Assembly: GCF_030272615.1 (NCBI RefSeq)
Contig: NC_081410.1
Location: forward strand, 504,424,942 to 504,488,941
DNA: 64,000 bases
Source of the DNA: Cryptomeria japonica
Taxonomy: Eukaryota > Streptophyta > Pinopsida > Cupressales > Cupressaceae
Direction of reading: 5' to 3'
In this document: positions 10,990-22,125 of the stretch, piece by piece
How positions within the stretch are numbered: position 1 is the stretch's first letter
Layout: every line of letters begins with the position of its first letter
Program-made: the position numbers and the translations under genes
Notes under the pieces: generated by a model
Told to the model about the DNA's origin: nothing
The model's input: only the letters and a program-made list of their open reading frames with translations
The model's database searches: none

Positions 10990-11308
10990 AGGAATAATCC
11001 TTAGGGGTAAGGAAACTAATTGAAGATCATGCATTTTTTCCCTCAGATGATGGTAAGAAGTCATAGTCCTTCTTTACTGGCATATATGTTGAGTTACAAT
11101 GGAAATTCACTTAACCGACAAAGCATTTAATGTGGTTGTTAGTTAACCTTTTGGCTATAAAGCATTGAAATTTCTCATTTCAACTCACCAAGTATTCAAA
11201 GAGCACATAAGTATAGCATCAACATTCAAGAAGCGAAGCAACAAAGATTTTCTAGGGCATCCAAGGTTTTCACTTGCATTCAACAGAAAAAGGTATTTAT
11301 TTTGCATC
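10990..11308 (+). other. Spacer between gag and ORF2 in element B
   Basis: About 320 bp with no coding signal. It ends in a stretch (11165-11308) that stays open into ORF2 but has no counterpart upstream of the ORF2 ATG in element A, so I treat it as leader. It may hold a subgenomic or splice signal for ORF2; none is recognisable. Confidence 0.45.
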
Positions 11309-14300
11309 ATGGCTTCTTCTTCTGTTCTTGAATTCATAGCAAACCCTACTGTTGTGGAGAATATCAAATGTCCTAGGCCATTTTTTAAGATAATTCCTAA
11401 GATAGCTAAGATGGACGACTCTATTGGAGCATTTTCAAAAATTTTGAAGGGAGACGCATTCGCAGAAGACCCTAGGGCATACATTCACTGTAATATTAAA
11501 GATTTAGGTTCTAAGGAGATAAAGAACATGTTTATGAAAGTCATCACAAACAACCAAGGTGTAATCAAACCTGAACATAAGATTATGGAAGATTTAGGGT
11601 TAGTAGACATCCTTTATATGCCTGAATTCAAAGATGAAATTGTCCAAGTTCACGGTGAATTCTTATGGCTTGACTCCATCTTCAAAATCACCAAGGAAGC
11701 TATTAAAGTTGTTACAGGTTTACCCTCTACCGGCACAAGGCCTGAGAAGAAGAAGAAAATTCCAAACAAATGTGTTATGGATCTAACCGGTGCTACATCT
11801 GATAACAGATCACTTAGGGTAAGTGACATAAATGATGACAATGTTAAATATGCCAGCATGGTTATTGGTTACAAGGTTGCACATACAAATAGGTTAAATT
11901 CTATTTCCAGTCTATGCATTCACAGTGCTTATGAAATGGTACAAAATAAGGCAAAAATTGATCTTTGTGAATGGTTAAAAGATGAATTGATAGATAACTT
12001 GGACAAAATCAAGGGTGATAAAAAGGGAACATTCAAATTTGGGAATTTAATTATATGTTTGATGCTATACTTCTCAAAGGAGATTCCCGACATAGGTCAT
12101 AGAGATTTTTCCTATGATATTTTTGTTGGAAAACAGATTAAGGAGGCAATTTTTGGCATGGTTTTAGAAGGAAACAAGCAGGTAAAGGAATACTTCAAAA
12201 ACTTTCAAGAAAGAATGAAGCAAAGGGAAAGAATCCCTCATAGTATTGTTGATAAGTATGACAAATTGATATGATTTGTTATAAAGAGAGATGAAATATG
12301 GATGGAGGTTGTCACACCTAGAACTATTTGGGTAACAGAAATGGGATATGAAGTGGACACAAACATTCTGGAAACCTACTGATAAGATCTTTGGCACTGC
12401 TGAAACCATAGAGAAAGATGTTGCTATTCAGAAGAAAAGAAAGAAAGGGGATAAAACATTTAAAGATGCTGCAAAAAATTTTGAAGATGTTACCAAGGGA
12501 TTATTGAAACTTGAACATTTGAGTGATGTTGTTGCAAGCATAAAAGAAAGAAAGTCTGACTAGGAACCGATAACACATGTTTTCCCTGTTGTTACCTCAT
12601 CTGAGACTGATAGTGACAAAAACTGCGGAATTTAAAAGGGTGGATAGGAAGAAGAGAAAATCTCCACCAGCACCTACTCTGTCACCTAAGAAGACAAGGA
12701 CACTTAGAAAGAAAGAACAAGATGTGAGAGAGCCTAGCGGTCCAAAGAAGAAAATTACACAGAAGAAACTGACACCCAAGAAATCCATACACTTTCCTCG
12801 GCAGAGCTCGTTAACGAAATAACTCAGGATGGTAATCTCAACAATGTCAGTAAGTTTTATCATTATTTTGATGATTCGGATAAGAACACTATTGAAGATA
12901 GAATAATCTTGTATTTAGATATATATATAAGAAAGTTCTTATTGAAGTCATTGATTTTCTCCCCAATGACTTATATCTAAGACTTGAGGCAAAAAGAATG
13001 TCCATCGCGGAATTGGATAAGAAATTGAAGGTTGAAGCACTGTTGGTTGTTCATCCAGCTAAGTCTAGACAAGAAATAGATAAATTGATGGCTGAAGCTA
13101 ACATAACTATTTTTGTAAGTGGTCACCGACAAGTAAGCCTCATGGCCGATAGGATAAAGGAAATCGCAGATGAGACAGTAGACAAATGGGATATTTTCTT
13201 TACGGAGAAAGAGAAAAGAGAAGAAAAAGAAAGACAAAAAGCTGACAAATCTTTTACTAAGGTATATCAAAAAGGAGATAAAGGGAAGAATAAAGTTGGC
13301 AATGTTCTTGACTTAAAAATAAAATATAACTTACCACCACTGGCTCAGGACACCCCACCGGCAACAGCAGAGGCACATGCAGAAGTGCAAAATCAACTTG
13401 CAGAAAAGACATCAGAGGAAGAAAAAGCAACAGATGTCGTTGATCCCGAGTCAAACATTCTATTCACAATTAAGGTTGATACTCAGGACATCAACATTAC
13501 AATGGATGATACCTCTATTCCATAAATTGGTAAGGACCAGCCCACTAACACTCCTTTATATATTGATATTGATAAAATGACTATTGATGATGCAAATAAA
13601 GCTGTAGATAAACAAAGTTTTGAGGAGAAGAAATCAGAATCTGTAAATATTGAGATTTCTGACTCACCAGTAAAGGCAATTGACACTTAGCAGGATATAA
13701 GTAATGATAAGGTCATCAATGTTGAGATATCAACAGATAAAGCACAAGAACAGACAACATCTAAACCAACAAAGGATAAGAATGAGAATAAGGAAGAGGA
13801 AGAGATTAAGATAGCTGAACAGAAAACAGAGGAAGGGTCAAAGAAATCAAGAGAAGAGAAGAAAGATAATGTAGAACCTAGCACCTCTCCCAGTACTTCT
13901 ATTTTGGATTTCAAACCAACATCTATCACAGAAGTATTATTGGATTCTATAAATAAAATAACATAGTGTAATGCCTTAGCATTTAGGGCTATTGGTGATT
14001 CTCTACCGATTTTGCAGATGATTGCACTGGAGTGCAAGGTAGATCATATTGTTGGCTCAATAGGTAAATTGGACACATTGTCCAAATTCATTTCTACTAA
14101 TATTCAGTCATTAGAAAAAATAAATGAGGAGACTATTCAAGAAAAAGTTGATAAAGAAAAGGAAGTATTCTTTGAAAAAACAATAAAGGAATGTACTCAG
14201 CAGATTGATACACTGCTACCGGCATTGAATTCTACCATTTTGGAGTATAAGGAATTATATTGGGAAGCTTGTAAATCACATCAACTAACAGGAGATATTG

Positions 14301-14698
14301 ATGATCAGATAAAAAAAACTCAAAAGGAAATTGATGATATTGCAGATAACATAATTGGTTCTTCGAAACTAACATCAGTCATAGAGCAGGAGATGGCTAT
14401 ACATGAGGAGAAGATTGAAAATCTCAAAAAAGAAAAGGCAAGATTGAAAATGAAAACTAGGGAGTTGAAGAATAAGCTTGGTCCAAGATTGGACAATCCA
14501 ATCACTCACCGGAATGCACTATCAAAGGCTACAATTCAAGGAGATAGATCACCGAAACAACAAATGCACTATCTTACCGGAATGATTAGACAAACAAAAA
14601 CAATAATTACCGAAAGTACGAAGTTCATGCAGGGTCTGAACTTAGTTCTTGTGAATATTGTTCAAGTTGAACACAACAGACTTCATGGTTCGAAGTAA
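11309..14698 (+). pseudogene. ORF2 of element B: large uncharacterised element-borne protein
   Basis: Start ATG 11309 (MASSSVLEFIANPTVVE), chosen because the element A copy begins at the equivalent place. Residues 1 to about 350 form a conserved domain with the motifs NPTVVE, a VHGEFLWLD segment, FKITKEAIKVVTGLPS, YASMVIGYKV, FKFGNLIICLMLYF and TEMGYEVD. Then come a K/P-rich linker (near 12640-12800), LYLDIY, an acidic low-complexity stretch (13340-13900) and a coiled-coil C terminus ending ...NRLHGSK at 14698. Breaks are a stop at 12272 (Cys to stop by comparison with A), frameshifts near 12340, 12600 and 12810, and stops near 13523, 13690 and 13965. Function is unknown; no RT, integrase or protease motif is visible. 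Confidence 0.8.
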
Positions 14699-14737
14699 AT
14701 TTTTAAACTTTTTTGGAATTTTTTCACATCCTTTGTC

Positions 14738-14895
14738 ATTGATGCCAAAGGGGGAGTGGTATAGTGAGAAAAATGTACTGAGTAAAGTATGCAGAAGATG
14801 AACAAATCACTTGCTCAGTGGGAGCACTCACAATTTTGGATTCACAGTTTTTTATTTTTCTCACGAGTGTTGCCATCAATGCCAAAGGGGGAGAT
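14738..14895 (+). promoter_or_regulatory. Doubled polypurine motif before the 3' LTR of element B
   Basis: CATTGATGCCAAAGGGGGAG occurs at about 14738-14757, and ATCAATGCCAAAGGGGGAGA again at about 14875-14894, directly against the LTR. The second is the plus-strand priming tract. The first, with the same flanking context, is an extra copy about 140 bp upstream. Confidence 0.75.
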
Positions 14896-15806
14896 TGTTG
14901 TCATTATACACTTAGATGAGAAAGGTGGATGTTGTCATTGATGGAAACAAGGTTCCATAGGTTCAACTAGCCATAGACTTCACCTACCAGCACCGGAAGA
15001 CACAAAAAGGCTTATTCACACCAGCATCCAGTCTACACTGACAGAAGATTATACCGGCATTCCAGGCTGACTTGACAATGAGTATTGTATATGCGAAATA
15101 AATTGTAATGTAAATTATAATTGTATGGCCGACGTGTTGTATTGTAAAGACTCATATATTTATGAGTTCTTGTAGGTCATTTAGAAAGAAGGAAGTAGTA
15201 ATATGAGATAAGCTAGGTTATGATAGCGAATAGTTGTATATGCATTTTGATGTGTTTATTTTGGAGTGAATAAGAAGTAGAGAAGAGCGAAGACTATTCT
15301 ATATAAGTTGAATAATTTGACAACATACCGGCTAGGGTTTTTGGTAGAGGCAAAACCGGTATCAAATAGAGCACAACAACAAACTCATCCAATATTTTGA
15401 TGCAATTTGTAAGAGTTCATTTTATGTTTTCATCAGTGTGATGTTGTAGTTAGTGAGACTCCACTTTTGTTGTTGAGCAGTGAGCTCAAATCAGTTGGCC
15501 TTCCTACATGTGCAGGCCCCTTTTGTACTAAGTAATATTTATTCATATGTCTAGTGAGTAAATATTGTGGGTCACAAATCCCACCGAGGTTTTTCCCTTG
15601 TCGGGTTTCCTCGCCAAAATATTTGTGTTATTGTGTGCATTGATGTCAATTCCTTTGTTTCTCTTTACTTCATTATTGTTTGCTTACTGGCATATTAATC
15701 TCAGTTACAGAATTGTAAATAAGTTTAAATCTTTCATTTATCGGTCAGACACTGATTCACCCCCCCCCCCCTCTTAGTGTCTTTTGGATTAATCAATTAT
15801 CTAATA
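14896..15806 (+). repeat. 3' LTR of element B
   Basis: 911 bp, TGTTGTCATTATACAC to ATTATCTAATA. The last dinucleotide is TA instead of CA, a point change relative to the 5' copy. The poly-C run is longer than in the 5' LTR (near 15758-15771). Confidence 0.88.
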
Positions 15807-15811
15807 GGATA

Positions 15812-15978
15812 AAAGGTCGAATACAGTTCATTGTTAATCACCCTACATTCAGAGCGATTCAAAGTGACTAAGTGTGATTAGAGGCAATCAGATTTCTTCT
15901 TGAGCGATCACACCGGCGTCTTGAAGGATTTGTTGGAGGTTTTCACCAAGAGCAAACAAAAGGTATTTCTCTTGAAAC
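15812..15978 (+). other. Element A sequence between the B insertion and ORF2
   Basis: With 8705-8890 this is the gag-to-ORF2 spacer of element A, about 350 bp in total once B is removed. No coding signal. Confidence 0.6.
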
Positions 15979-18900
15979 ATGGAAGTAGGATCATCTTTTG
16001 TTCCTATTTTTATTGTAAATCCAACTGTAGTGGAGGTTAAGGACCACCCCAGGCCAATTTTCAAGCAATATCCACATGTGGCTATCAAGGAAGTTTTGGT
16101 TGGAGCATTTTCTCATGTCCCAAAGGGAGTCGTGTATGTAGAAGATGTTAGGGAATATATTCACTATCATATAGAGGACTTAGGAACTTCAGGATTCAAG
16201 GGAATGCATATGAATGAACTAATGGGAGAAGTTGGAAAGATTAAACCGACATATCAACACATTGAAGATCTAGGGTTTACAGATATTTTGGATATTTTGG
16301 AGTTCAAGGATGAACTAATCAGATTTGTACTGAGCAAAGTACATGGGGAATTCATATGGTTGGACAGACCCTATAAAATCACTAAGGAGGCCATCCGGGT
16401 AATTACTAGTTTACCATCAGTAGGGCAACATCCGAATAAGAAAGTGTCAAACGACTTCGTGAGGCAGATCACCGACGCCACATCTGAAAAGAGATTGATG
16501 AAAGTGAGCACTATCACCGACACCGACATAAAGTTTGGAAGCATGGTCATAGGATACAAGGTAACTTAGTCAAACCGACTAAATTATGTTTCTAGTTCAT
16601 GTATTTTGGCTACATATAAGATGATGAGAGAAAATGTAAAGTTAGATCTTTGCGGTTGGATGCTTGAAGAGTTATTGATCAACTTAGGAAAGATTAAAGG
16701 TGAGAAGAAGGGCACGTTCCGGTATGGAAATTTGTTAGTATGCTTAATGTTATACTTTCTGAATGATACACCCGGTTCTGGTAGGAAACAATGGGCTTTT
16801 GACATTCCAATAGGAAGACAGTTAAAACAATCAATTGCTGCATTAGGAAGTCAAAGGGATGATAAGATATGGGGTTATTTAAAGGCTTTTAAAAAATCTA
16901 TGATGTCTAGGATAAGAATACCTGAGCATATAGTAGAGAAATACTCTACCAACATTTGTTTCATGGTTAAGAAGGATGTGACTCTCATGGAGGCAGTCAA
17001 TCTCTAAAATATTTGGATAGAGGAAATGGGATATGAGGTAGATGCACAGATTCTTGATGCCTATGCAAAAATGCTAATTGATGCAGAAATAGATGAGGTA
17101 GAGAAACCCTATGGAACTGCACATCAGAAGACTCTATAGGTTGAAACATAGATCAACCAGAAGAGAAGGGAAAAACAAGAAGGAAAAGCAAGTAAATTTG
17201 TATAGGAGGTCTCAAAGGACATAAAGTCACTTACTGATGTTGTCCCAAAGAAAGGGAGAATGAGGAAGGATCTGGTATTTCGCATTGAACCTATAACTGC
17301 ACCTTTAGCCTTCAAGAGGGTTGTTAGGAAGAAACCGGAAGAACCTAAGGTAGAAGCAAAGAAGAAACCGGTTAGAAAGGTCACAATCAAGTTACCGAAA
17401 CAAAAGCAAACACCTAAGGCTACACCTACAACTGCATCTAGTACTGTCAAGAGGAAGAAGAAGGATGACACTACACCTAAAACTTGTGCATAAATTGTTG
17501 ATGAAATAATTAAAGATGGCATGCTGAAGAATGTTAAGTTTTATTATGACAAATTAGAAGTTGATGATCAAAGAGAAGTAGAGGAATAAATTCTATTGTA
17601 TTTGGATATCTATAAGAAAGCATTAATAGAAATAGACAATCAAATATTGACTGAGTTATATAACATGTTAGATGCTAGAAGGTTATCTACTATGCAAGAA
17701 GATAAACATATTAAAATGCAATAACTTCTAGCTATTTGTGTTAGCATAACTCCAGATGAAATGGATAAGACAATTGAGGCTACAGATAGAAAGGTATTCA
17801 ATAGCAAACACAAGATAACTAGCCTGATGCTAGGGAGAATGAATGAAGTAATAAAGGAAACTCAGAAAGCTTGGATTAAATTTTTGGGAGAACACAGAGG
17901 ATTATTTACTTCACTGGAGAAAAAGAAAGATACTATAGATACACTGGTTGAAGGGAAAGGAAAAGGGATCATGGGTATTCCACCCTCAGTTTTAAAGAAT
18001 ATCAAGATAGTGGAAATTGAGCCACTGGTAAACATAAATGTACAGACAAATACTGAAACACTAATTAATACTGAGAACATTGTACAAGATACTAACATTG
18101 AGGACAATTGTCCTCCGGATACTAATGTACAGGTTGAGGATACTTTTCCTAGAGAGGAACCGACAATTGCACAGACTATACCAAGTGGTGAAGCCACGAG
18201 TGCAAGTGAGGAGGTAATAAAGGATAAATCATCAGAGAAAATAGGGGAATCCGACAGGGAATCAGTTGCTGGCACATCATTATTGACAATTGATACTTCT
18301 CTAGTGGAAAAGAAAACCATCACAGAGATGATTCCCACAGAACTAATGATGATGGCTGCTCGGAAAATGATGAAGGAGGGAAACATGGAGAAGGGGATTA
18401 TAGATCAATCCATCACTATTTTGAACAGATTGGTCCCAGAATGTAAGATTGAAAATGAAGCGAGCCCTTCTGGCAAGCTTAAGGTAATCACTGAGCACAT
18501 ATCAAAAGACTTTCAATCCTTACAACAGATCTCTAACTGGCAAGCACTTGAAAGATTCACTCAGGCTAAAAGAGCCTCTTTTGATCAGATCATTGAGAGA
18601 GAGAAGAAAAATATTGAGGAGAAGCTAATTTTGATAGAAAATTCTTTGAAATAATGTACTATCATATATAGGGTATGTTGCAATACTGAGATACTTACAA
18701 CAAATGTAGATAAAAAGATAAAAGAGATACATGAGAAAATCAATAGTATTATTAACTCTTTTGATGGACTAATTTCACTAACAATATCAATTGATGGACA
18801 AATTTTGACTTTGGAGAATCAAATTTCTTCTCTTGAAAAGGAAAGAGATAAAATCATTCAGATAGCTAGAATTCTAAGAGGTTTATTGAGTCCAAGATTG

Positions 18901-19104
18901 GATTCACTCTATGTACATAAGAAGGAATGCATGGATATGCTGGGAAACCCCACACCGGTAGAGGTAAACGAGAAAGAATTTTTTGCATATTTATTAAGTG
19001 GACTTGTATCTAACTCTGACACATTCAAAACTGACTGGGATACTTATGTGGAATTACTGGAGAAATCTTATCCGGAAATCTTGAAACTGGTCAAGCTCCG
19101 ATAA
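15979..19104 (+). pseudogene. ORF2 of element A: large uncharacterised element-borne protein, best-preserved copy
   Basis: A single frame of 1,041 codons from ATG 15979 to the TAA ending at 19104, with no frameshift and nine in-frame stops (16567, 17005, 17137, 17149, 17203, 17491, 17587, 17722, 18652). Residues 1 to about 375 match ORF2 of B: NPTVVE, VHGEFIWLD, YKITKEAIRVITSLPS, GSMVIGYKV, FRYGNLLVCLMLYF, RIRIPEHIVEKY, ICFMVKKD and EEMGYEVDAQILDAY. Residues about 430-500 are a basic K/P/T linker. The middle holds LYLDIYKKALIEID. Residues about 650-790 are acidic and polar. The C terminus is heptad-rich and ends LEKSYPEILKLVKLR. No catalytic motif is recognisable. Several stops fit CAG-to-TAG or CAA-to-TAA changes. 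Confidence 0.85.
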
Positions 19105-19154
19105 GACATTTTTGGAGATATTCAGTGTACAATACTTATTCTTTGATATTTCTT

Positions 19155-19364
19155 TTTGGGCATTGATGTAAAAGGGGGAGTAGTATAGATGTGAAAAAGA
19201 AAAAGGGTTGCATACATTAGGGGGAGTTACAGAGTTTTTAGAATTTTGGAGATATGGAGTATTTTGCATTTTCAACTCAGGGGGAGCAGGGCAGGATAAA
19301 ACCGATAGATGAAATCATGACCATTTTTCACATGAGTGTTTCCATCAATGCCAAAGGGAGAGAT
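19155..19364 (+). promoter_or_regulatory. Polypurine region of element A with several GGGGGAG repeats
   Basis: CATTGATGTAAAAGGGGGAG near 19159, GGGGGAGTTACAG near 19220, GGGGGAGCAGGGC near 19280, then ATCAATGCCAAAGGGAGAGA against the LTR at 19365. The last is the functional-position polypurine tract and has one interrupting A. The first repeats the doubled arrangement seen in B and in the elements at 55566-55705 and 60880-60943. Confidence 0.75.
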
Positions 19365-20248
19365 TGTTCACAATTGACACTTTATTAGTTGGTTTCACTA
19401 TGTTGTCATTGATGACCACATGTTTTTTGGTTCCGGCTTCATATGGTGTACTAGCAGGCACTTCACAGATTCTACACAGGCACCAACACCGACAGGTCAA
19501 GAAGACTTTTTTGGTCACCAGCAATGCAGGCCGACATGGTATAATTAAGGTTACCGGTATTGGAGGCCGACTTATCTTGGATCCGATATCAACAACTTGT
19601 TTTAATGTTTATTCATTTATGTTAAATGATCGACATGTAATTTGATATTGTATATACCTTTGTAAGCCGACATAAGGCATAAATTTGTATAGGGTATATA
19701 GGGGAGATGGATATGTAAATGTAATATGATGCGAAATATATCAGAGAGACTATTTATGTGAGGAATTTATTGTAAGGGTTATTCCAGAAAAGGGGTTTAG
19801 GGTTTCAATCGTAACAGACAAAGCTTAAACTAGAACTATTTTTTGGCATAGAAGATGCTATCTTAGCATTTCACACTTCTCTGGATTGTTGTCTGGAATG
19901 TTATGTAGTAAGTGAGGCTCCTATTGTGATTGAGCAATGTGCTATAGGTTGTAAGCCTTCCTGCAAGTGCAGGCACCTCATATATTGTAATATCCCTTCA
20001 TATGGCCAATGGATTGATATTGTGGGTCACAAATCCCACCGTGTTTTTTCCTCATTGAGGTTTTCCATGTATAAATTTGTGTGTTATGGTTCTCATTTAT
20101 GTGTTTGGCTTATTTATTTCTTTACTTCTTTCAATTCTATTTATATCGCTATATCAATTGGTGCATGAATGTTTTGTTAAGGCTAAAATCTACTATTTTG
20201 GTATAACACTGATTCCCCCCCCCCTCTTAGTGTTATTGGTTTCCAACA
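19365..20248 (+). repeat. 3' LTR of element A
   Basis: 884 bp, TGTTCACAATTGACAC to TTGGTTTCCAACA. It lacks about 40 bp present in the 5' LTR; the gap is flanked by short repeats of GGAGAT/TGATGGAT, consistent with a small deletion in this copy. Small ORFs inside it and the 5' LTR match each other only because the LTRs do. Confidence 0.9.
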
Positions 20249-20314
20249 GAAAGGAGATAGGGAAAGGAGGGGAGATATAGGGAGAGAAAGGTAGAGATAG
20301 GGAGAGAAGGGGAA

Positions 20315-20384
<70 letters not shown>

Positions 20385-20408
20385 GGGGGGGAGATAGGGA
20401 AAGAAGGG

Positions 20409-20452
<44 letters not shown>

Positions 20453-20520
20453 GGGGGGAAGGGATATGAAGAGAGGGAGGGAGAGGGAGAGGGATAGGAA
20501 GAGAGGGAGGGAGGTTGGTT
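20249..20520. repeat. GA-rich low-complexity tract, right half
   Basis: (GA)n runs near 20310-20380 and 20415-20450, mixed with GGGAGA and poly-G, continuing the tract at 6355-6591 across the element A insertion. Confidence 0.85.
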
Positions 20521-20530
20521 TGTTCTCATC

Positions 20531-21215
20531 TCTCTTTCATGTAGCGCATTCCTCTTGCGTTTGTTTCACAATTCATAGATGAGAAAGATAATCATATGCA
20601 AATCATAAACAATGCTCAACTCTCTTTCATGTAGCATGTATTCCTCCTACATTTGTTTCATAGTTCATAGATGAGAAAGACAATCATATGCAAAACATAA
20701 ATAGTGGTCAACTCTCTTTCATGTAGCGCATTCCTCCTACATTTATTTCACAGTTCATAGATGAGAAAGACAATCATATGCAAATCATAAACAGTTTTCA
20801 ACTCTCTTTAATGTGTACATTTCTCCTACATTTGTTTCACAGTTCATAGATGAGAAAGACAATCATAAACAATGCTCAACTTTCTTTCATGCAGTGCATT
20901 GCTCCTACATTTGTTTCACACTTCATGGATGAGAAAGACAATCATATACAAATCATAAATACTGTTCAACTCTCTTTCATGTAGCACATTCCTCCTGCAT
21001 TTGTTTCATAGTTCATAGATTAGAAAAACAATCATATGCAAATCATAAATAGTGCTCAACTCTCTTTCATGTAGTGCATTCGTCCTGCATTTGTTTCATA
21101 GTTCATAGATGAGGAAGACAATCATATGCAAATCATAAACAATGCTCAACTCTCTTTTATGTAGAGAAATCCTCCTAAATTTATTTCACAATTCATAGAC
21201 AAGAAAGACAATCAT
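20531..21215. repeat. ~90-bp tandem satellite, about eight copies
   Basis: Units begin at TCTCTTTCATGTAG at 20531, 20621, 20713, 20803, 20881, 20971, 21061 and 21151: steps of 90, 92, 90, 78, 90, 90 and 90 bp. Each contains TTGTTTCACAGTTCATAGA, GAGAAAGACAATCATATG and AATCATAAACA. The 78-bp unit has lost ATATGCAAATC. It stops abruptly at the B3-domain fragment. Confidence 0.9.
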
Positions 21216-21520
21216 ATGATTTCCCATATGGTGTTGCAAAGCCCAAATGGACAAGACTATGAGTTGGAGTTAAAGAATGCAGATCATAAACTAGAATTTG
21301 GACATGGTTGGAAAGAATTTGCCAATTATCAGGGTTTGAAAATGGGAGATTTTGTTGTGCTCAAATACATAGAGAAGTTGTACATGGAGGTTGATATGTT
21401 TGGAAGATCTAGGTGTGTGAAAAATACCAATTCTTGTAATTTTGAGGAAACAAAGATTTTTTCAAGAAAGAGATGTCCTTATAACAAAGTGTGCACTTTA
21501 GATCAATTTTTTTACTTGCC
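21216..21520 (+). pseudogene. B3 DNA-binding domain fragment (REM/VRN1-like), possibly one exon
   Basis: The frame from 21216 reads VLQSPNGQDYELELKN, then FGHGWKEFANYQGLKMGDFV and VLKYIEKLYMEVDMFG. This is the C-terminal two thirds of a plant B3 domain: the strand after the first loop, the G-W-x-x-F helix region, the G-D-F-V turn and the final strand. B3 proteins of this class are plant transcription factors acting in the nucleus. The N-terminal third of the fold is missing, and upstream is satellite. Downstream the frame runs into a CT microsatellite giving Ser-Leu repeats. Either this is an internal exon of a gene with a satellite-filled intron, or a stranded fragment; I see no partner exon in the window. 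Confidence 0.65.
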
Positions 21521-21557
21521 ATTTGTCATCACTAAGCATCCATGTTATGACTACCAA

Positions 21558-22104
<547 letters not shown>

Positions 22105-22125
<21 letters not shown>

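Larger units (their letters stand above)
8891..15806 (+). mobile_element. Element B: complete non-autonomous LTR element nested in element A
   Basis: LTRs at 8891-9799 and 14896-15806 are flanked by a perfect 5-bp duplication GGATA (8886-8890 and 15807-15811). Length is 6,916 bp. The order is LTR, iMet-type primer site, zinc-knuckle gag-like pseudogene, ORF2 pseudogene, doubled polypurine motif, LTR: the same as element A. It has no pol. It interrupts A between gag and ORF2. The two LTRs differ at many sites by eye (about two dozen in the first 200 bp), so the insertion is old. Confidence 0.88.
6592..20248 (+). mobile_element. Element A: complete non-autonomous LTR element (gag-like + ORF2, no pol), carrying nested element B
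   Basis: LTRs at 6592-7514 and 19365-20248 bound the element, and a perfect 5-bp target duplication GAAAG (6587-6591 and 20249-20253) flanks it. An iMet-type primer site follows the 5' LTR and a polypurine tract precedes the 3' LTR. Without nested element B (8891-15806) and its duplicated 5 bp it is about 6.7 kb. Internal content is a gag-like pseudogene with four zinc knuckles (7589-8704) and ORF2 (15979-19104). No integrase, RT or RNase H motif can be found. Ends and primer site are copia-like, which suggests it moved with the help of a copia relative. Confidence 0.88.

Noticed and set aside
17862-18386. 174-codon open frame on the minus strand
   Set aside because: Shadow of ORF2, whose plus-strand frame aligns with two other copies.
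16000-19104. ORF2 as a host gene interrupted by retrotransposons
   Set aside because: It lies within paired LTRs and target duplications, at the same place in element B, and a third copy precedes the 3' LTR of element C; it travels with the elements.
20531-21215. Regular repeats suggesting a CRISPR array
   Set aside because: Whole ~90-bp units are repeated without unique spacers, in a plant genome; it is a tandem satellite.
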